Positions 22,949-30,409 of a stretch of 31,728 bases of DNA are shown piece after piece. Numbering within the stretch: the first letter of the stretch is position 1; each line of letters begins with the position of its first letter. A model generated the notes under the pieces. The model saw only the letters and a list, made by a program, of their open reading frames with translations. It searched no databases and was not told the origin of the DNA. The DNA comes from an uncultured Bulleidia sp. (GTDB lineage Bacteria > Bacillota_I > Bacilli_A > Erysipelotrichales > Erysipelotrichaceae), in NCBI GenBank assembly GCA_934754415.1, contig CAKVIS010000019.1, positions 1 through 31,728 on the forward strand. Direction: 5' to 3'. The position numbers were made by a program, and so were the translations under genes.

Positions 22949-24220
22949 CTATTCTTCGTCCATATCTTTTTCCCGATACATCACTGCACCAAGAGCATTC
23001 AGCTTTTCATCAATATGATCATATCCTCTGTCGATATGATAGATATTACGGATAGTTGTTGTACCTTCAGCAATCAATCCTGCAATAATCATGGCTGCTC
23101 CACATCTTAAGTCTGTAGCAACTACCTTTGTTCCATATAATGGTGTTGGGCCATGAATTTCTGCTTCTCCTGGATCCAGTTCGATATTGGCACCCATCTT
23201 GGCAAGTTCTGTACAGTGTTTGAATCTTTCCACATAGATGGTTTCCTCTACTTTAGATTCCCCCTCTGCCTGTGTCAGTAACGCTGTCAAAGGCTGCTGT
23301 AAGTCTGTAGCAAACCCCGGATATGGCTTGGTGGTGATATCTACAGGGCGTAAGTTTTCTGAACGATGGACAGTGATACTGTCTACTGTTACGTCCATAT
23401 TGACGCCCATTTCATCCAGTTTGGAAATCAGAGATTCCAGATGATGAGGGATGATATTCTTGATAGTCATGTGTTCTGCACATGCCGCAGCGATAATCAG
23501 ATACGTACCTGCTTCTATTCTGTCAGGAATGATTTCATGGAAACATCCATCCAGTGCTTTAACACCATCAATAGTAATCACATTGGTACCTGCGCCTCTG
23601 ACTCTTGCGCCCATCTTATTTAATAAGGTAGCCACATCAATGATTTCAGGTTCCTTTGCTGCATTTTCAATAGTCGTTCTTCCTTCAGCATACACTGCAG
23701 CCATCATGATATTGATGGTAGCTCCTACAGAGGCAATATCCAGGAAGATCTTTGTACCTACCAGTTTATCTGCATGAATGTGATAACATCCTTTAATATA
23801 TTCTACTTTGGCACCCAAAGCTTCAAATCCTTTTAAATGCAGATCAATAGGTCTTGGACCTAAATAACATCCTCCAGGCATCTTCATGCATACATGCTTG
23901 TATTTGCCTAATAAAGCACCCATAAAATAATAGGAAGCTCTTAATTTACTGACAGCATCTGCAGTCAGATCTACATTGACCATCTTTGTAGGATCAATAA
24001 TCAGATGATCACTGTGAGGCTGTTGTACATCTACATGTAATATACGCAGTATTTCAGCTAAATTTTTAATATCAGCGATTTCAGGTACACCTACAATGGT
24101 GACAGGTCCATTCGCTAATACAGCAGCAGGAATCAATGCCACAGCTGCATTCTTACTTCCTGAAATGGTGACTTCACCATTCAGTGTATGTCCACCTTCT
24201 ATCTTTATTACATTTGGCAT
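22949..24220 (-). CDS. murA: UDP-N-acetylglucosamine 1-carboxyvinyltransferase
   Basis: MurA adds enolpyruvate from PEP to UDP-GlcNAc, the first committed step of peptidoglycan synthesis, and is the fosfomycin target. The 423-residue protein has SGSKNA (20-25, with the catalytic lysine) and the loop PGGCYLGPRPIDLHL (115-129). Cys118 corresponds to the E. coli Cys115 that reacts with fosfomycin, so the enzyme is predicted to be of the sensitive type. It follows the RpiR-type regulator by 12 nt with AAGGAG before the ATG. Bacillota often have a second copy, so it could be called murA or murZ. Confidence 0.95.
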   Translation of the reverse strand: MPNVIKIEGGHTLNGEVTISGSKNAAVALIPAAVLANGPVTIVGVPEIADIKNLAEILRILHVDVQQPHSDHLIIDPTKMVNVDLTADAVSKLRASYYFMGALLGKYKHVCMKMPGGCYLGPRPIDLHLKGFEALGAKVEYIKGCYHIHADKLVGTKIFLDIASVGATINIMMAAVYAEGRTTIENAAKEPEIIDVATLLNKMGARVRGAGTNVITIDGVKALDGCFHEIIPDRIEAGTYLIIAAACAEHMTIKNIIPHHLESLISKLDEMGVNMDVTVDSITVHRSENLRPVDITTKPYPGFATDLQQPLTALLTQAEGESKVEETIYVERFKHCTELAKMGANIELDPGEAEIHGPTPLYGTKVVATDLRCGAAMIIAGLIAEGTTTIRNIYHIDRGYDHIDEKLNALGAVMYREKDMDEE

Positions 24221-24232
24221 AATCAGTTCTCC

Positions 24233-25081
24233 TTAAGATTCAGATTTCAGTATATCTTCCACCTCAATAATCTGTTGAAGATTTACATCATAGTTTTTTA
24301 AAAACAGCATGGAATACAGTATATCCACCATCAGTAACATTCCTGTTCTTGAACCCATAGCTGCTATCTTTGGTCTTTCTTCTGTAAATGCGGTATGAAT
24401 GATAACGTCCGCATTCTTATACAGATATCCTTTATATGGGCCCGTCATCAGAATCATCGGAATCATCTTGGACTGCAATATTCTGGATATCTTATGTAAT
24501 TCATCGCTTTTCCCTTCATAACAGAAAACAACAGCAACACTGTCTACAGGCTGTATGACTGCATTACGTAACTGTTCTCCCTGTGTTGTGGAATAGGTCA
24601 CATCCAGTCCAAGCCTTTTCAATTTATACGCAAAGTCCATCATGACAAGAAAATCTGAAAAAGTACCATATACATAGACCTTTTTATGTGTGGTAAGGAA
24701 CGTTACCGCCTCCTCACATGATGAAAGATCCATATCATTATACGTATCTGTCAAGGCCTGATAGTTTAACGTCAGTATCTTCTGAGCCAGAGAATCTCTT
24801 GTTTCATTCCTTCCAAAAGGAGCACTTCCGGTAATCGTTTCATTCGTCACTAAGAAAGTATTCATTTCCTTGGCAAGCTGTACACATAATTCCTTATGTC
24901 CTTTAAACCCCAGCTTCTTACAGAAACGGATAATACTGCTTTTAGAAACATATAACGTTGACGCCAGCTGTTCTAACGGAAGATCAATCACTTCTTTTGT
25001 ATGTTCAAGAATAAAATCCGCAATGGTCACTTCCGTAGGCGTAAAATCTTCTCTTTTTTTTACTCTGTCCTTAACTAACAT
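24233..25081 (-). CDS. RpiR-family transcriptional regulator (HTH + SIS domain)
   Basis: The 282-residue protein has the RpiR-type helix-turn-helix at the N-terminus, with PTEVTIADFILEH and LASTLYVSKSSIIRFCKKLGFKG (about 14-60), and a SIS domain at about 105-255 that should bind a phosphosugar. Family members control sugar and amino sugar pathways. Being directly upstream of murA, 12 nt away, it may link amino sugar levels to cell wall synthesis; that is inference. The ATG at 25081 has no ribosome binding site, and the predicted promoter lies so close that the mRNA would be nearly leaderless. A GTG two codons upstream is also possible. Confidence 0.88.
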   Translation of the reverse strand: MLVKDRVKKREDFTPTEVTIADFILEHTKEVIDLPLEQLASTLYVSKSSIIRFCKKLGFKGHKELCVQLAKEMNTFLVTNETITGSAPFGRNETRDSLAQKILTLNYQALTDTYNDMDLSSCEEAVTFLTTHKKVYVYGTFSDFLVMMDFAYKLKRLGLDVTYSTTQGEQLRNAVIQPVDSVAVVFCYEGKSDELHKISRILQSKMIPMILMTGPYKGYLYKNADVIIHTAFTEERPKIAAMGSRTGMLLMVDILYSMLFLKNYDVNLQQIIEVEDILKSES

Positions 25082-25090
25082 ACACACACC

Positions 25091-25119
25091 ATTTTACATG
25101 AAAACAGAAGGAGTTACAA
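25091..25119 (-). promoter_or_regulatory. Promoter of the RpiR-murA operon
   Basis: TTGTAA (25119-25114) and TAAAAT (25096-25091) are spaced by exactly 17 bp on minus. The ATG begins only 9 bases after the -10, which would give a leader of a few bases at most. Confidence 0.65.
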
Positions 25120-25124
25120 AAATT

Positions 25125-25150
25125 AAAAAAAGCCTTCTTGCACAGAAGAC
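25125..25150 (-). terminator. Terminator of the small membrane protein gene
   Basis: On minus GTCTTCT (25150-25144) pairs with AGAAGGC (25138-25132), with one G-T pair, and runs into seven T. It begins about 10 nt after the stop at 25160. T6 on the plus side makes it potentially bidirectional. Confidence 0.85.
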
Positions 25151-25159
25151 AATTTTTTA

Positions 25160-25465
25160 TTAATGCATATATTCGAAAATGAGCGTAATCCACTTCACAA
25201 TGATGATGCAGGCAATCATTGTCCATACAATCATGCTTGCAAAATTCAGCTTATGTTTATCTCTCTTACACCAGATATACCAGATACCTACAGGAGGCAG
25301 AAAAGCACATGTAAGATACGCAATCCAGTTTTCCTTACTCAACAGATCCAGAATACGTTTCTGACCTTCCATATTTGTAGTTCTGGCCATTTCCGCACGG
25401 AGTCGTTTATTCTCTGCTTTCAGTTCTTCCTTTGTAAGCTTTTGTTTTCTTGAACTCTTTGGCAT
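25160..25465 (-). CDS. Small membrane protein with charged coiled-coil N-terminus
   Basis: The 101-residue product is not one I can name. Residues 1-45 are highly charged and likely helical (KLTKEELKAENKRLRAEMA). Then come two hydrophobic segments (about 48-66 and 76-97) joined by a basic loop CKRDKHKLN, so the N-terminus and the loop should lie on opposite sides. It stands between two terminators, so it is probably monocistronic. There is only a weak AGAGAG-type ribosome binding site. Confidence 0.7.
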   Translation of the reverse strand: MPKSSRKQKLTKEELKAENKRLRAEMARTTNMEGQKRILDLLSKENWIAYLTCAFLPPVGIWYIWCKRDKHKLNFASMIVWTMIACIIIVKWITLIFEYMH

Positions 25466-25511
25466 AATTCATTCTCTCTTTCTAAAGTTATTATCCATTG
25501 TACTTCATAGA

Positions 25512-25544
25512 AGGAAAAAGTGGTAGGAGAATCCCCTACCACTT
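25512..25544 (-). terminator. Terminator of the PTS EIIC gene
   Basis: On minus AAGTGGTAGG (25544-25535) pairs perfectly with CCTACCACTT (25527-25518) across 7 nt, followed by TTTCCTTCT. It is 12 nt after the EIIC stop. Confidence 0.88.
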
Positions 25545-25556
25545 GAATACTTCTTA

Positions 25557-26948
25557 TTAAGCTTCTGCAGGAACCTTGTTAGCTGCGATAACGAATGGTG
25601 TGTACAGTAAGATAGATGATGCAAATGCAATCAACTGAGATAATGCACCCATTAAATTACCACCGGAAGCTAAGAATCCTAAGATTCCAGGAGGAGTAGT
25701 CCATGGAGCGTCTACTACCATGTGTGGGCAGAATCCAATCTTTGTTAATACATAACCAATAACTACAGAAACGATTGGTGCTGCGAAGAATGGTACTGCG
25801 AAAATTGGGTTCATAACCATTGGAATACCGAAGATAATTGGTTCGTTGATATCGAAGATACCACATGGAATAGCTAATTTAGCAATTGCCTTATAGTCAT
25901 CTCTCTTGGAGAATAACAGAATAGCAATAATCAGACCACCTGTAATACCAGAACCTGTCATAGAGAAGAATGTGCTTCCGAATGGGTTACAGATAATATT
26001 AGGTGCTGTATAAGCGTTACCTGTTGCACTGTAGTGAGCTAAGTTTTCCATAGCAGCCTTTGTCATAAATGCTGTTGTAACTGCACTTAATACGTTAGGA
26101 CCATGGATACCGAAGAACCATAATAACTGCATTAAGAATACGCATACTAAGTATCCAGGTAAACCTGTCATGATGGCCTGTAATGGTGCCATGATAGTTG
26201 CGATTACCTTGAAGATATTCTGTCCAACGAAGTTATTGAAGATAAATCCAACAACAGATACTACTACGATTGTAACAGCTACAGGTAGTAATACTGCGAA
26301 AGACTGAGATACGTTTGGTGGTACGCTGTCTGGTAATTTAATTGTTAATTTACCGGAATCAGCCAACTTAACATAAAGTAATGTAACTAAGATACCTACT
26401 AATAAGCCTACGAATAATGCGTTAGCATCTGTAAAGCTCTGTAAGATACCGGAGCCAGCACTGATAGCAATGGCTGTTGTTTCATCAGCACCCTTTGCAA
26501 GTTCTAATGCGCCATTGGAAGCTGTGACTACGTCACCAGCTGTTGTGTTAGCAGTAATGGATGTTTCCATTAATGTAACAAGAGATGCAATAGCAACTGC
26601 TGGAACAGACTTGTCACCTACATGTCCTAAGTTTTCAGCAAAGTGTACTGCAACAAGAACACATACAGACACAGCCATGAAATTCATACATCCATAGTTA
26701 GCTGTTGTTACGATTGGAGTTAAGTTCTCCAAGAAAGATAAACCAGGAATGTTGGCAACAGATAAATAAACAACTGTACTTCCTGGTGGATCGTAATGGA
26801 ATACTACCCACTGGAACAATGTACAGAACGCACCAACGATTACTACTGGCATGTTGTCAATAAAGCCGTCTTTGATAGCAGACAGAACTTTATTGGACTG
26901 CATTTTTCCTGCGACTGTCAGGAAACCGTTCATAAACTTCTCATTCAT
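25557..26948 (-). CDS. PTS EIIC permease, lactose/cellobiose family
   Basis: EIIC forms the membrane channel that moves a sugar during phosphorylation by EIIB. The 463-residue protein has about ten membrane segments, the central FGIHGPNVLSAV motif (about 282-293) and the conserved DINEPIIFGIP loop (about 371-381), which mark the Lac-type (CelB-like) EIIC. No EIIA, EIIB or glycosidase gene is next to it, so it must work with proteins encoded elsewhere. Promoter and cre site are clear. The substrate, probably a beta-glucoside, chitobiose or similar sugar, cannot be fixed. Confidence 0.93.
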   Translation of the reverse strand: MNEKFMNGFLTVAGKMQSNKVLSAIKDGFIDNMPVVIVGAFCTLFQWVVFHYDPPGSTVVYLSVANIPGLSFLENLTPIVTTANYGCMNFMAVSVCVLVAVHFAENLGHVGDKSVPAVAIASLVTLMETSITANTTAGDVVTASNGALELAKGADETTAIAISAGSGILQSFTDANALFVGLLVGILVTLLYVKLADSGKLTIKLPDSVPPNVSQSFAVLLPVAVTIVVVSVVGFIFNNFVGQNIFKVIATIMAPLQAIMTGLPGYLVCVFLMQLLWFFGIHGPNVLSAVTTAFMTKAAMENLAHYSATGNAYTAPNIICNPFGSTFFSMTGSGITGGLIIAILLFSKRDDYKAIAKLAIPCGIFDINEPIIFGIPMVMNPIFAVPFFAAPIVSVVIGYVLTKIGFCPHMVVDAPWTTPPGILGFLASGGNLMGALSQLIAFASSILLYTPFVIAANKVPAEA

Positions 26949-26976
26949 AATGTTCGAAGTCCCCTTTCATGCTTTA

Positions 26977-27005
26977 AATATAAGTTCACGTGAAAGCGTT
27001 TGCAA
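26977..27005 (-). promoter_or_regulatory. Promoter of the PTS EIIC gene
   Basis: TTGCAA (27005-27000) and TATATT (26982-26977) lie 17 bp apart on minus, 29-57 nt before the ATG, with AAAGGGG as ribosome binding site. A perfect palindrome TTCACGTGAA (26985-26994) fills the spacer. Confidence 0.75.
26991..27004 (+). promoter_or_regulatory. CcpA catabolite-repression site (cre)
   Basis: TGAAAGCGTTTGCA matches the cre consensus TGWAARCGYTWNCW at every position. It overlaps the -35 box of the EIIC promoter, so CcpA binding should block transcription when a preferred sugar is present. Confidence 0.85.
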
Positions 27006-27462
27006 CCGATTCCATTCATTATGGTAGTTATGTTTCAGTTATTTTAATTATGGTTAAAATATGTGAAAAGAAAGTTTCATCAATTCTGGAATTTTCTTTG
27101 AAAGCCATCAAAATACCTTGAATAAATATAGATAATTGAAACTTCAATTTCAAAACCACATGGAATTATGTTCAAAATGCGGCATAAATCACATTTTCAC
27201 ATCAACAGTTTCCCACATTCCTTATAGTTTCCTGCGCAACTATCACCCCTTTTTCACCCGTCAGTAAAATACTAATATCCCCTATACCCATCTATATATT
27301 GCACGTATTACACGTATTAAAGGATGTGCTTTACCCATATGAAAAGTGAGTTTTTACGCCCACTTCTTCAACAGAGCTTTCCTGTACAGTTTCCAGAATG
27401 AATCTGCACTCATAGCATGATATCCATCCTATTCTCTTTTTGGTCTTGATTTTAGAGGAATA
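27006..27462. other. 457-bp gene-poor region between PTS EIIC and the first RloB gene
   Basis: No ORF of meaningful length was found. It holds two copies of ATTATGGT 29 bp apart (27018-27025, 27047-27054) just above the EIIC promoter, and an ATTGAA-AC-TTCAAT palindrome (27135-27148). A perfect tandem 9-bp repeat, CACGTATTA twice, is at 27302-27319. The first two may be activator or antiterminator-linked sites for the PTS gene. Two tiny minus ORFs of 19 and 27 codons are not supported. The region is A/T-rich and marks the junction between core and accessory DNA. Confidence 0.5.
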
Positions 27463-28161
27463 TCATATTTCAGGTTTCTCATTCATAATCGATTCGATGA
27501 TTGCTCCAATGTTGCTTGTAACAATTCCTTTACAATTATGTATATCCTGATTTATTTTTTTCTCCTGAGAAATTGCGTATAGTACATTTTCTGCCAATTG
27601 TCCAATCTGCGGATTCTTTTTGGCGTTCATTCCTGTTAATGAATGTAATACAGTATATGCATGACGATAACTACCTGTATCATCTTTTGTCAAATATTGT
27701 TTTTCTTGATTCAGGATACATTGTTCAAAAGAATTTTCTATATGTAAAATCAGAAACAATTCAAATGATGGATTTGTAACTGCAGCAATATCTGACTTTT
27801 CAATTTTCTGAATAAGCTCCTCATATCCATGAACCTTCTCTTCAAAGATATCTGCATCAAAGACGATAATCAATTTATCTCTGTCTGGATCAAACCCATT
27901 ATCTTTAGTTTTCTGTGCAAATGCAAAAGTTGTAAGATTCTTAGCAAACGAGATGTCTTTATCCTCACCAGTTTTTTCCCACAGCCTTATATCAATCAAC
28001 GGATGAATATTCAATTCTTTTCTGAGATCAATCAGTTTCTTAAAATAAAACGTTTCAGTATTCGCCCCTTCGCATATAAAGAAATATTTACGGAAGGGTT
28101 CAATCTGTTCTTCTGTATCACTGTGGCGCCTGTTCCAGTTACTATATGTATGTATTGGCAT
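27463..28161 (-). CDS. RloB-family TOPRIM-like protein, cassette 1
   Basis: From the ATG at 28161 it has 232 residues. It shows the RloB-family pattern: a TOPRIM-like acidic motif YFFICEGANTETFYF (26-40), a second acidic motif VFDAD (100-104) and NPSFELFLILH (130-140). The first two resemble the metal-binding residues of TOPRIM nucleases, so a nuclease role is likely by family, but no activity can be shown here. The start lies 4 nt after the ATPase stop, whose last codons supply the AAGGAAGAA ribosome binding site. A longer ORF from 28227 would overlap the ATPase gene. rloB genes are known beside rloA in Campylobacter restriction loci, and RloB-like proteins occur in AbiL-type systems. The stop is TGA. 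Confidence 0.8.
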   Translation of the reverse strand: MPIHTYSNWNRRHSDTEEQIEPFRKYFFICEGANTETFYFKKLIDLRKELNIHPLIDIRLWEKTGEDKDISFAKNLTTFAFAQKTKDNGFDPDRDKLIIVFDADIFEEKVHGYEELIQKIEKSDIAAVTNPSFELFLILHIENSFEQCILNQEKQYLTKDDTGSYRHAYTVLHSLTGMNAKKNPQIGQLAENVLYAISQEKKINQDIHNCKGIVTSNIGAIIESIMNEKPEI

Positions 28162-28165
28162 GAGG

Positions 28166-29515
28166 TTATTCTTCCTTTCGGAAACTAAATTGTTTAAACA
28201 CAGGAATTGCTCCATAGCGCCCTTCAAGGTATGCCTTGCTTAACCTTTTGTCATACCTTTCTTTGAATCTGTCCAGAGAATACATCCTGCTGGCATTCGT
28301 ATTGTCACGTTCCACAAACCATATCTCATCTCTGCGGAATAACTCCTGATCCATAATGGTATCTTCGTGAGTAGTGAAAATCAACTGTGTTCTATCCTCT
28401 TCATGTGCTTCCATAAACAGTTTCAGAAAGTGTTCAGTCAGTTTAGGATGAAGACTTCTTTCAAGTTCATCAACCACAAAGACCATATCTTTCCTTTTAT
28501 CCATGAGCATATCCACAAGATCCAATAATCTCTTAGTACCATCCGATTCTTCACTGAAATCAAATATAGATTCGCCGTGTTTCAAAACAAGTGTAGTAAT
28601 CTTAGGCTCACCAGTTGTTTTTATGCAAATGTTAAAAAAGCCATCATTAATACGCCAGGTCAGTTTTAACTGTGGAAGGTTTGTCATCTGCATTTGTTTT
28701 TTTATAGTACTCAATATTTCAGAAAACACTTCCTTCGGAATCATCTGGCTCATCTCTTCAGCAGTAATTTCTTTTGTCTTGATTTCACTGACACCAGTAT
28801 CAAATGTCCTGATAAGATTACTGATAGCTTCCAGAGATTCTTCACTGTAATAAGCATCTGTATTTGAAATACCCATGTGTGGATCAATGACTATTACATG
28901 ATTCATTAGCCAGTTAAATGTCTTCTTAAAAAACAATAATCTGGAATCATCATCATACTTTTTTCCACGATTCATTTCTGTAAGAAAGAGTTGTGTAGTA
29001 TGACCAGCAAAATCTTCTGCATACACAGAAAATCTGTTTTTCTCCGAAGTGCTGAGATTTACTGTATCCCCAAGTATCGGTGCTTTATCTTTTTCTCTTG
29101 TAAAAAGATTATGTGCAGAACCATCCTGCATCAGCTCATAAAGCCATTCTTCAGTAATACTTCTTTCATTAAGAACAGCAGAAAACCCGTAGGCATAGAA
29201 CTTATCTTCTACTGTAAACTGAATCTCAAACACGCTCTCTCTGTTTCTGTTTTCATCACAATTTCTGCAATAGTCATTCGCTGATTGTACTGGAAGTCCT
29301 TCCATCAATACATCTTTTATAAATCCAATCACCTTTACAAGATTTGATTTTCCTGATGCATTAGCCCCATAAACAACAGAATGTTTTAATACATTTGTCT
29401 GTTTAATTTTTATTCTATGATTTTTATGAGTCTGAATTTTGCTGGAAGAGATTAAAGATAATTCTTCCTTTTGATTAAATGATTTGTAATTTTCTACTGA
29501 TACACGCAGCAACAT
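28166..29515 (-). CDS. AAA/ABC-type ATPase (RloA/AbiLi-like), cassette 1
   Basis: The 449-residue protein begins MLLRVSVENYKSF, typical of AAA_15/COG1106 ATPases. Walker A is GANASGKSN (50-58), a signature-like ESDGTKRLLDL is at 323-333, Walker B is VFVVDELERSLHP (345-357) and the switch histidine lies in IFTTHED (379-385). The C-terminus has RRDEIWFVE and GRYGAIPVF, shared with the second cassette's ATPase. The architecture is that of SMC-like ATPases that sense or drive a partner nuclease in defence systems (PARIS, Gabija, OLD and AbiL are analogous). It heads cassette 1, with a good promoter and AAAGAGG site, and runs straight into the RloB gene. Confidence 0.87.
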   Translation of the reverse strand: MLLRVSVENYKSFNQKEELSLISSSKIQTHKNHRIKIKQTNVLKHSVVYGANASGKSNLVKVIGFIKDVLMEGLPVQSANDYCRNCDENRNRESVFEIQFTVEDKFYAYGFSAVLNERSITEEWLYELMQDGSAHNLFTREKDKAPILGDTVNLSTSEKNRFSVYAEDFAGHTTQLFLTEMNRGKKYDDDSRLLFFKKTFNWLMNHVIVIDPHMGISNTDAYYSEESLEAISNLIRTFDTGVSEIKTKEITAEEMSQMIPKEVFSEILSTIKKQMQMTNLPQLKLTWRINDGFFNICIKTTGEPKITTLVLKHGESIFDFSEESDGTKRLLDLVDMLMDKRKDMVFVVDELERSLHPKLTEHFLKLFMEAHEEDRTQLIFTTHEDTIMDQELFRRDEIWFVERDNTNASRMYSLDRFKERYDKRLSKAYLEGRYGAIPVFKQFSFRKEE

Positions 29516-29530
29516 AACGGATTCCTCTTT

Positions 29531-29574
29531 CTATATACAGTATACAGTATAGAATACATATCACTCTGTTTCAA
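29531..29574 (-). promoter_or_regulatory. Promoter of cassette 1 with a 7-bp tandem repeat
   Basis: TTGAAA (29574-29569) and TATACT (29551-29546) are spaced by 17 bp on minus. The -10 is the first of three tandem 7-mers, TATACTG, TATACTG, TATATAG (29551-29531). Slippage in this repeat, or a repressor on it, would change expression of the whole cassette. Confidence 0.7.
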
Positions 29575-29765
29575 CGCAAAGCCCTGTATTTGGAGACTTT
29601 TTCTCTTTTTGCGCATGTGAGAATAGCAAAATATCATCTTACACCTTCATAACGATATAAAAACAGATAATATATTCTTTCAAAAGTACATCACCTGTTT
29701 TTTCAACCACTTCCTTCCATATCTTCAGGTTTGAACATGCTATGACGACAATCTATTCTGGCATT
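29575..29765. other. Spacer between the two ATPase-RloB cassettes
   Basis: About 190 bp that hold no intact gene. On minus, a 38-codon open stretch ending in TAA near 29645 includes WKEVVEKTGDVLLKEY and has no start, and another frame just upstream reads MFKPEDME. Together they may be a frameshifted gene fragment, but I cannot name a parent. A convincing terminator for the upstream cassette was not found. Confidence 0.35.
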
Positions 29766-30407
29766 TCATAGTTTCCCCTTTATCTCTGACACAAGCAAAT
29801 GCACTGTAGTACATGGACACATATTTGATGGCTTTTTCTTTCCGTCTCTGAGACATTGCTCATATTTCTGCCGCGCTATCTGTATTGCTTTTTCTTCATC
29901 ACCAGCTTTACAGATTTTTGCATACATCTTTTCATCTGCTTTTGAATATTTCTGCCCGGTTTTATCTTCGAATTTCTTTGCAAAATCAGTACAGCAAGTC
30001 CAGGAGTTTTGGATTGACGGCATGGCACCAAAATAAGCAAACATCCAGATTTCAAAGCACGGATTTGACCAGCCAACACGAATATTTTTCTTTTCCGCCT
30101 CAGAAACAATTTCATCAAATCCCTGTACCTGACCCCTGTCAAACACTATGCACGGGATACGATATTGCGCTTCATATGCTGTAAGTTCCATACATTTGTC
30201 AATCATACTTCGGGTTTTAGTCTCAACAACCCTTATCACAAGTTTGTTTCTCAAAGCCTCTGGTATGGATTGCTGAAGACCAGTAAAGAAACAGCGTTCC
30301 GTACCTTTTGTATCTGTAACAACTAAATAATACCCAAGTTCTGGTGATTTCATCAGTCTTCTTTGTTCTCTTGGCTTTCTGTTTCCTGTTCTATTTTCTT
30401 TTGCCAT
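29766..30407 (-). CDS. RloB-family TOPRIM-like protein, cassette 2
   Basis: The 213-residue protein has the family pattern in a form quite different from cassette 1: a basic N-terminus, the acidic motif VTDTKGTERCFF (30-41), FDRGQV (89-94) and SNPCFEIWMFAYF (114-126). C-terminal cysteines near 196-198 are not shared with the first copy. Its ATG is 2 nt after the ATPase stop, and the AAAGGAA ribosome binding site lies in the ATPase 3' end, so the two are translated as a unit. By family it is a probable nuclease-like effector. The two RloB proteins are diverged enough that a recent duplication is excluded. Confidence 0.82.
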   Translation of the reverse strand: MAKENRTGNRKPREQRRLMKSPELGYYLVVTDTKGTERCFFTGLQQSIPEALRNKLVIRVVETKTRSMIDKCMELTAYEAQYRIPCIVFDRGQVQGFDEIVSEAEKKNIRVGWSNPCFEIWMFAYFGAMPSIQNSWTCCTDFAKKFEDKTGQKYSKADEKMYAKICKAGDEEKAIQIARQKYEQCLRDGKKKPSNMCPCTTVHLLVSEIKGKL

Positions 30408-30409
30408 AT

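Noticed and set aside
27210..27295. 27-codon minus ORF starting MGIGDISILL
   Set aside because: No ribosome binding site and no recognisable sequence in A/T-rich intergenic DNA.
27354..27413. 19-codon minus ORF (MSADSFWKLYRKALLKKWA)
   Set aside because: Has an ATG and a distant AGGA, but it is very short, matches no family I know and has no promoter. A random short ORF cannot be excluded.
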